NCBI RefSeq assembly: GCF_033115175.1
Contig: NC_084837.1
Coordinates: 28,970,266-29,034,265, forward strand
Direction: 5' to 3'
DNA length: 64,000 nt
Source of the DNA: Lepus europaeus
Taxonomy: Eukaryota; Chordata; Mammalia; Lagomorpha; Leporidae
The notes under the pieces are model-generated. The model saw only the letters and a list, made by a program, of their open reading frames with translations, was not told the origin of the DNA and did no database searches. The position numbers and the translations under genes are program-made. Of the stretch, positions 57,809 through 64,000 are shown piece after piece; positions within the stretch are counted from its first letter, which is position 1; each line of letters starts with the position of its first letter.

Positions 57809-60800
57809 GTGAGATATAAGAACTGCACTAGCTTTGAGTTTATACAACTGGAATAGAGTAGCCAATAACTGAATTAGGGAAAACTATAGAAATATGAGTA
57901 GGTGTCAGAGGGATATTGAGCACTTCTGTTTAGGTATGCTGATGTTGAGATATCTCATAGATTACCAAGCAATTTCAGATAGGTATTTGGGTGAAAAGTG
58001 TGGCGTACAAGCCATAAGTACTAACAGAGATTGTAAATTTGTAGTTTCTGAAATGCAGATGATTTTAAAAAACATGGTACTACAGGAAATAACTTAGACC
58101 ATATAGAGAGTGAAGGTGCTAAAACTGCATCCAAGTTTCAAGTTGATTAACAAAAGGAAACCGGCATTTTTTTAAAAAAATTATTTCATTGACCTAGAAG
58201 AGGAAATTATTTTCTGAATGAAGTAGCTAATAAAGTGATAGACATCTTAGTTTGGATTCTCTCAAAACCAGAGCCTCAAAGATTGGGAAAGGAAATTTTA
58301 TTTGGAATGAGATCATGAGGCAAGAACAAGGAATAGCAAGAATGACACAGGGAATCGCAACATAAAGATGCATTATTAATCTGGTTACCATTGTAGGAAT
58401 CCACAGTGATAGATTCATGATTGGGTATACTATCCAACCTGAGCCAGAATCTATCTATAACTCACAAGATAAGCTCATGTGAGCTTATCTCGAGGGACAC
58501 TTCAAGTATGAGAATCCTGATATATACAAAGAATTTTGTCATGCAGTACTCAGAAAGGATCTATGTGTGGTAGACCTTTTGGAGGATTAGTATGGTTAAA
58601 ATGAGTTTACTGTGTCCTCTCACCTTCATGATTTTGCTTATTGATTTTAAGTCCCTCTATTTTGGTGTTTTTCTGACATCTTTGATCCCATGCTCCAGGG
58701 TCATACTCTGTCCCATAAGATTATTCATTCAGTTTGCAATGTATCACCCAGGTCCTTGTTGTGAACGTTTATGGTGAGAATAAACTGTTGCGCCACGTAC
58801 AGATTTCACTTGTTGCCTTTCAGAAACTACATCAGAGAAGGAAAAATAGGTGGTATATGAGTACACTGTGAATATGTTTTCCAGTTCCTATCCCATCCAC
58901 AGCACAGAGTTTTAGAACAAGGTGGCTTGTTCCATTGTCACAGTCCACACACATCCTAGACTTTGTATCTCAAGTTTCTGGTGGGTACTCTCTAATTTCC
59001 TTAGACTCACAGCCTGTCATTCTGGAAGGATAACATTGTGTCATTTCAGTACAATTTAAAAACCGAGGTTGAGTTTTCTTCAAGTATCGCATGGATAACT
59101 CCCTGTACTTCTGCTTCAGATACTTATTTCTAAACGCATTTCTTATTTTTAAAGAGAATCTAGGCTCTTCTAGAGGTAGTGGTGGATCTGATGGAATTCT
59201 GCTATAGCTTGGGGTCTATTTACTCGAAAACCTCCCCAGTACCCTGCTGGGCAAGGGCATACTTCCATTTCTATTCTATATTCTTTATAGTAGATGATTT
59301 CTATAAGGTTTTTCTCAACATGAACAGAATGTACTTCTGCTGGACTAGTTTTGTTAGGTAATATAAAAAGAGGAGTCTGCTCCTTAGCTGTAAAATGTCT
59401 TTGACATTCATTCATTCATCAGTAACTGCAGCAGAGCCTGTAACACAGCCTACAAAAACAATAGACGAGAATCCACATGCTGTGTGTAAAGGTTTCAACA
59501 GTTCTCTGGAACTCAAGACTTTTTGTTGTTGTTCAAAATTCATAGATGAGAAAAGAAAGGCGGCGATTAGTTACATGTGGCTGTAGACCAGAATGTGTAC
59601 AATAGCACCACTGGGAAAAAATATTGGAATGATTATTAGGGAAGGCATTTTGGAAACCCCTTGGCAGAGGTATTTAAACAAAAACTGGAAATGAGTGTAG
59701 AATTGTTAGACTTTTGACTGTAAGAGATGTGAAGTGAAAATGGGACTAACCTGTCATCTATCTAGACTGAAGGAAAATGGAACTTGGTTCAGAATTAGTT
59801 GCAGTAGACTCTAAAAGAGAATGCTGACAGTAAACGTGGTAATTAATGTGTATATGAAAGAACACTAACAAGAAAGAATTGCTAACACTTAGACTATCAT
59901 TGACTAGATGGAATGTGAACTAAGAACTGCAAACAAGTTTCTAATAATTTCAGCCTGGATGACATAAAACATGCTGAGCGGAGTCAAGAGGAAAGTCAGA
60001 TATAAAAAATGTAATTAAAAGTCCAGTTTCACTTTTACCCCTGAAATCATTTCACTTCAGGATACACTGTTTTGAAGATGTTAACATCTGAAAATAAGCT
60101 TACAAGCAGTTTGTTAGAAATGTTAATTTCAACATTCTTGATTTATACATTTGTTGTTAATTTTAAATAAATTTGTTAATTAAAAATATAACTGCACACT
60201 TGATATAAGCCTAAGGAAAAAAGGGAAGACACAAATAATGAATAAAGATGAAAAATTAAGAAACTTTAAGATGCATGCCATAAATCTTTAAAATTCTTTT
60301 ATATCAATGTTTGCAAATGACATGCAACACCAAAAATGACAAAAGGAACTTTACTTTGATTTTCATCAAATTGGTCTGAAACTGATTTAACCTGAGCTAG
60401 GCTATATTTAAAGTCAATCATAAAACACTAATAAAAAAATAGAAGATAAAGACATGAATAAATTTGAGATTTTGATTCTTGCTGGGAAGATTAAATATAG
60501 TAAAAATGACACTACTCCTAAGACAAGTCTGTTCTAATTAACATCCTTGTGTGGTATTTCATAAAACTTTCAACAGGAAAAAAATCTTCTGAAAAAATAA
60601 GCTAAAATTTTTAAGGTATTGATGGTAGATTTTTCTCTTTGAAACTTTATACTACATTATGAATTTAACTTATTTAACCTGAAGCAGTAGTATATTCAAC
60701 TAGAACAGAAAATAATCTATGTTTTTCAAAATAAAATGTTTCCAAAATCAACTGACATTAAATGAACTAAAGTAAGTCAACAATGAAAAGTGACTTTCCC

Positions 60801-60999
60801 TAAGCCAATATTATTATAATTAAACATAAAAATAGATCCCACATAAGATGGCTTAACATATGCTGGATGAGTAAATGCTCTGCCAAGAGTTGGATTACTG
60901 GAAATGGACCTGCCCTGGAGTCGAAGGATGCCCAGGTCAGAGCCACAGATCTTATTGGCTCTAAGCTCAAAAGCCCTTCACTCAGCCCAACTTCCAAAG
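57809..60999. other. AT-rich intergenic DNA
   Basis: No gene or confident repeat. A stretch at 58235-58330 (TTTGGATTCTCTCAAAACCA, GCCTCAAAGATTGG) resembles an old interspersed repeat. Confidence 0.4.
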
Positions 61000-61992
61000 T
61001 GACCACTGCAGCTGAGGGGATGGTCAAGTAGGGTCAGCAACATTGCAGGCAGAACTGTAAATTTCTTGTTAGAGATGCCCCCTGCCTTTACCTGGCCAGC
61101 TCTCCTCCCAGGCCAGCCAAGTAATGAAAGTCAACAGAGTGCCTTCCCCTAGGAGGTTCACACCTCCCTTAGGATATACCCCATGTGAAGAGATAGATAG
61201 GTCTGGGCCTCTTAACTTACAAGGCCTAAAGCCCACCAGATTATTATCAAGCCCCTTCTATCAGGTTCTATTTGCCTCTCAATCAGAAAAATTACTTGTA
61301 GCTTAGACAGCACCTTTCTTAGCTCCTCTAATAATGACTCTGTCCTTTGTTCTAGACCCTGTCTAGCGTACTTGGGCCTCATTCCTTTGTAATCATAACC
61401 TCTACTCTACCACCAATGGCTCTACTGCCAACCTGTGTGTACTGATGGTCCTCTTCCCCACTTAATGCTGTATAATTGTTCAAACCTGGTAAATGCCACT
61501 CTTAGGATCATTGGTTACTATCCTCACCCTGTCTTTTATGACCTTGTCTAAATATGAGCAGAGTCGGCAAACTTGGAAGGCTTCCATAGCCTTGGCAACT
61601 CATGACGACAGCCTAGGGTGGTTACTGGCGCCAGAAACTAGAGTGTCAATTTGTTGGGTCAACAACAGGAGCCACTGTGCACTTGCTCCTCATGTGGGAT
61701 CTCTGTCCTTAATGTGCTGTACATTTTGATTTAATGCTATAACTAGTACTCAAACAGTATGTTTCACTTTGTGTTTCTATGTGGGTGCAAACTGTTGAAA
61801 TCTTTATACTAAATTGATCTTCTGTATATAAAGAGAATTGAAAATGAATCTTGATGCAAATGGAAGGGGAGAGGGAGCGGGAGAGGGGAGGGTTGCGGGT
61901 GGGAGGGAAGTTATGGGAGGGGGAAGCCATTGTAATCCATAAGCTGTACACTGGAAATTTATATTCATTAAATAAAAGTTAAAAAAAAAAAG
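61000..61992 (+). mobile_element. Rabbit-type L1 3' UTR
   Basis: CCTGGCCAGCTCTCCTCCCA, AGGAGGTTCACACCTCCCTT, TGTGGGATCTCTGTCCTTAA, GGGAGGGTTGCGGGTGGGAG and CATTAAATAAAAGTTAAAAA are 3' UTR landmarks of lagomorph L1, ending in an A-tail. No coding part is included, so it is 5'-truncated. The left edge is approximate. Confidence 0.85.
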
Positions 61993-62012
61993 TAACCTCA
62001 AAAATTTTTATA

Positions 62013-62340
62013 GGGGCCAGCACTGTGGCTCACTTGGTTAACCTCTGCCTGGGCTGCCGGCATCCCATATGGGCGCTATTTCTAGTCTGGCTGCTCCTCT
62101 TCCAGTCCAGCTCTCTGCTGTGTCCTGGGAAGGCAGTGTAGGATGGCCCGAGTCCTTGGGCCCCTGCACTCACATGGGAGACCACGAGGAGGCTCCTGGC
62201 TTCTCGCTTTGGAATGGTGTAGCTCCTGCCATTGCAGCCATTTGGGGAGTGAACCAACAGAAGGAAGACCTTTCTCTCCGTCTCTCTCTCTCACTGTCTG
62301 TAACTCTACCTGTTAAATAAATAAATAAAATCTAAAAAAA
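62013..62340 (+). repeat. CSINE
   Basis: GGGGCCAGCACTGTGGCTCA head, CATCCCATATGGGCGCTATT, GGATGGCCCGAGTCCTTGGG, and TAAATAAATAAATAAAATCT tail. ATTTTTATA occurs on both sides and is probably its duplication. Confidence 0.95.
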
Positions 62341-62363
62341 ATATTTTTATAAAAGTTGAATGA

Positions 62364-62570
62364 GGTGGCTGGCACTGTGGCATGGAGGGTTAAAGCCTGG
62401 GCCCGCAGTGCCTGTATCTCATATGGGTTTCAGTTCAAGTCCTGGCTGGTCCATTTTTAATCCAGTTCCCTGCTAATACACTTGGGAAAGCAGCAGAAGA
62501 TGGCCCATCAGATGGAATACCTCTCTCTTTGTAACTCTGCCTTTCAAAAAAGTAATATAAATCTTTTAAA
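62364..62570 (+). repeat. CSINE with internal deletion and perfect TSD
   Basis: GGTGGCTGGCACTGTGGCAT head, then GCAGCAGAAGATGGCCC joins ATCAGATGGAATACCTCTCT, so about 100 bp of the body are missing. A perfect 13-bp duplication AAAAGTTGAATGA flanks it (62351-62363 and 62571-62583). Confidence 0.93.
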
Positions 62571-62583
62571 AAAAGTTGAATGA

Positions 62584-64000
62584 AAACGGACATAATATTT
62601 TAATAAACCAGAACAAAGTGGTGATATATTCTATTCCAGAGGAACATAGATATACAAAAATAATTGAAAAAATATTAAAATGAAATAATGAGAGAAAAAT
62701 ATAAGCACAGAAATTTTTGTCCAAATGCAAAAAATTCAAGTATATTAGTTTGATGGACAAATTATACTTGAAAACTAGAAAAAGTGTTCAATGAAAATAA
62801 ATGATTATTAGATATTGCATATCTGATTATACAAATATTTAACAAGCTTCCTGAGTCAGAAATTATATTATTTTTCATCTAAGAATAATTGATGTAATCT
62901 TCTGTTTCCCTAGGTGCCCAATATATGCTAGATGATTCAAATAAACAAAGTTCAAAGTATAAAAGAAACTCATATTCTGTTTAGCAAATTCTTATGAAAG
63001 TAGTTAATACTACATAAGAATCCACATAAATCTGAAAAAAAATACTACATAAGAACCAATAACTTTCAAACAATAGAGTTACCTTCACAAACATAAGTAA
63101 ATAAAAATGTTGTTTTGGGCATTCTATGCGGTGGTTTATATAGTAAAAGGAAAAACTGACACAGGCTTAGTAAAGGCTGAGGGTAAGACAGCTCCAGAAG
63201 TCTAAATATCTAGGCAAAAGAACAATGTGCTGGAGAGTGCATCCATCAGAATGAACAGTTCAAGTCTCTTTTAGTTTTTAGGTCAATGTTTAAGGTTCAG
63301 GGAAGAGCAAGTGGTAGGCTGTCTACTCAATGCATGGGAACTTAGACAAAGGGAACATTGATTTTGCAAAACATCAAACTACTACTAAATATAATGAGGA
63401 TGTTGAGCAGCCTAAACCAAAAAAGGTCAAGGACAGGTACCATTACACACCTTTTAAAATAATAAGTGATATATAAATTAGTGTTGTGGCAATGTAGGAT
63501 AACAGTTATATGTAATAGTGGAACTGCAAATTTGCTCAGTCTTTTAGCACAGTGAATTTCTCACTGTGGTGGTAAGAGCTCTAACATTACTCAAATATTT
63601 TACTCATATGATGCTACTTGGGAAATGTACGCCAAGGAATTTGTTCCATACTTTCTCTTTCCCTTATCTTATTGAAGCATTTCTAGAAGTAATATGTATT
63701 GCTAGGAATATTTTAAATATACTCAAATGGTTAATAAGACATGGCTAAGTAAATTATTATATATTGAAATAATATATTGAAATAAAATGAAATGATAATT
63801 ATATGAAAAATAAAGTCCTTAAGAGAATGGACTATATTTTTATTTCTTTTTGTGTTTGTTTTTAAAACAGTATGTTTTCCGAAAAATACAAGATACAAGG
63901 TTGGCCCTATTCCAATAAGGCCTAGTTAGCTTTTTACAGACCATGCCTTCCAGAGTTAACAGCTGTGAACTCTGGACAAATTTTGAAAACTAACTTTCTG
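62584..64000. other. AT-rich intergenic DNA to window end
   Basis: No gene or named repeat was recognised. Confidence 0.4.

Overview
The window looks like AT-rich intergenic DNA from a lagomorph, most likely rabbit. The main evidence is about 28 copies of the lagomorph tRNA-derived C-repeat (CSINE), on both strands and at all ages. Two 3' ends of the rabbit-type L1 family support this. No bacterial-style gene organisation, multi-exon gene, rRNA, intact tRNA or CRISPR array was found. Most short open frames here are chance frames or frames running through SINEs. Family names and comparisons with consensus sequences are from memory; nothing was aligned by software.

The one convincing gene is at 4213-4857. 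It is an intronless, unbroken 214-codon ribosomal protein uL16 (RPL10) reading frame lying in a GC-rich island (about 4000-4860) that contrasts with the AT-rich surroundings. No poly-A tail or target-site duplication is evident, yet the frame is intact with few amino-acid changes. This fits an old, selected retrogene such as the testis-expressed RPL10L better than a recent processed pseudogene. A CRE-like site and an Ets-like site lie upstream. Two almost identical 0.19-kb direct repeats (2235-2429 and 3679-3863) lie 5' of it.

Layout. 1-4000: mostly unique DNA with two old CSINEs and the 0.19-kb duplication. 4000-4860: RPL10-type retrogene. 4860-8700: unique DNA, one CSINE, one MIR. 8700-16640: antisense old L1 pieces with nested CSINEs, including a 33-bp U2 snRNA 5' segment embedded in L1 sequence. 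16640-36350: mixed unique DNA, CSINEs, MaLR-type LTR, MIR and DNA-transposon fossils (Tigger-like and hAT-Charlie-like). 36350-54700: a retrovirus-rich block. It holds three LTRs of one class I-like family (two solo LTRs with perfect 4-bp duplications, one attached to a degraded pol remnant), several LTRs of a second family including two solo copies with perfect 4-bp duplications, a related tandem LTR pair, an old L1 with a 5' inversion, an MLT1-like LTR, L2, and a rabbit L1 3' end. 54700-61000: unique AT-rich DNA, L2, and one solo LTR of a different class with a perfect 6-bp duplication. 61000-64000: a rabbit L1 3' end, two back-to-back CSINEs, and unique DNA.

The genes do not form a pathway. 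The value of the window lies in the retrogene and in the insertion history, which can be ordered by nesting (for example CSINE inside LTR inside LTR inside host DNA at 47.9-49.6 kb). No previously undescribed multi-gene system was found.
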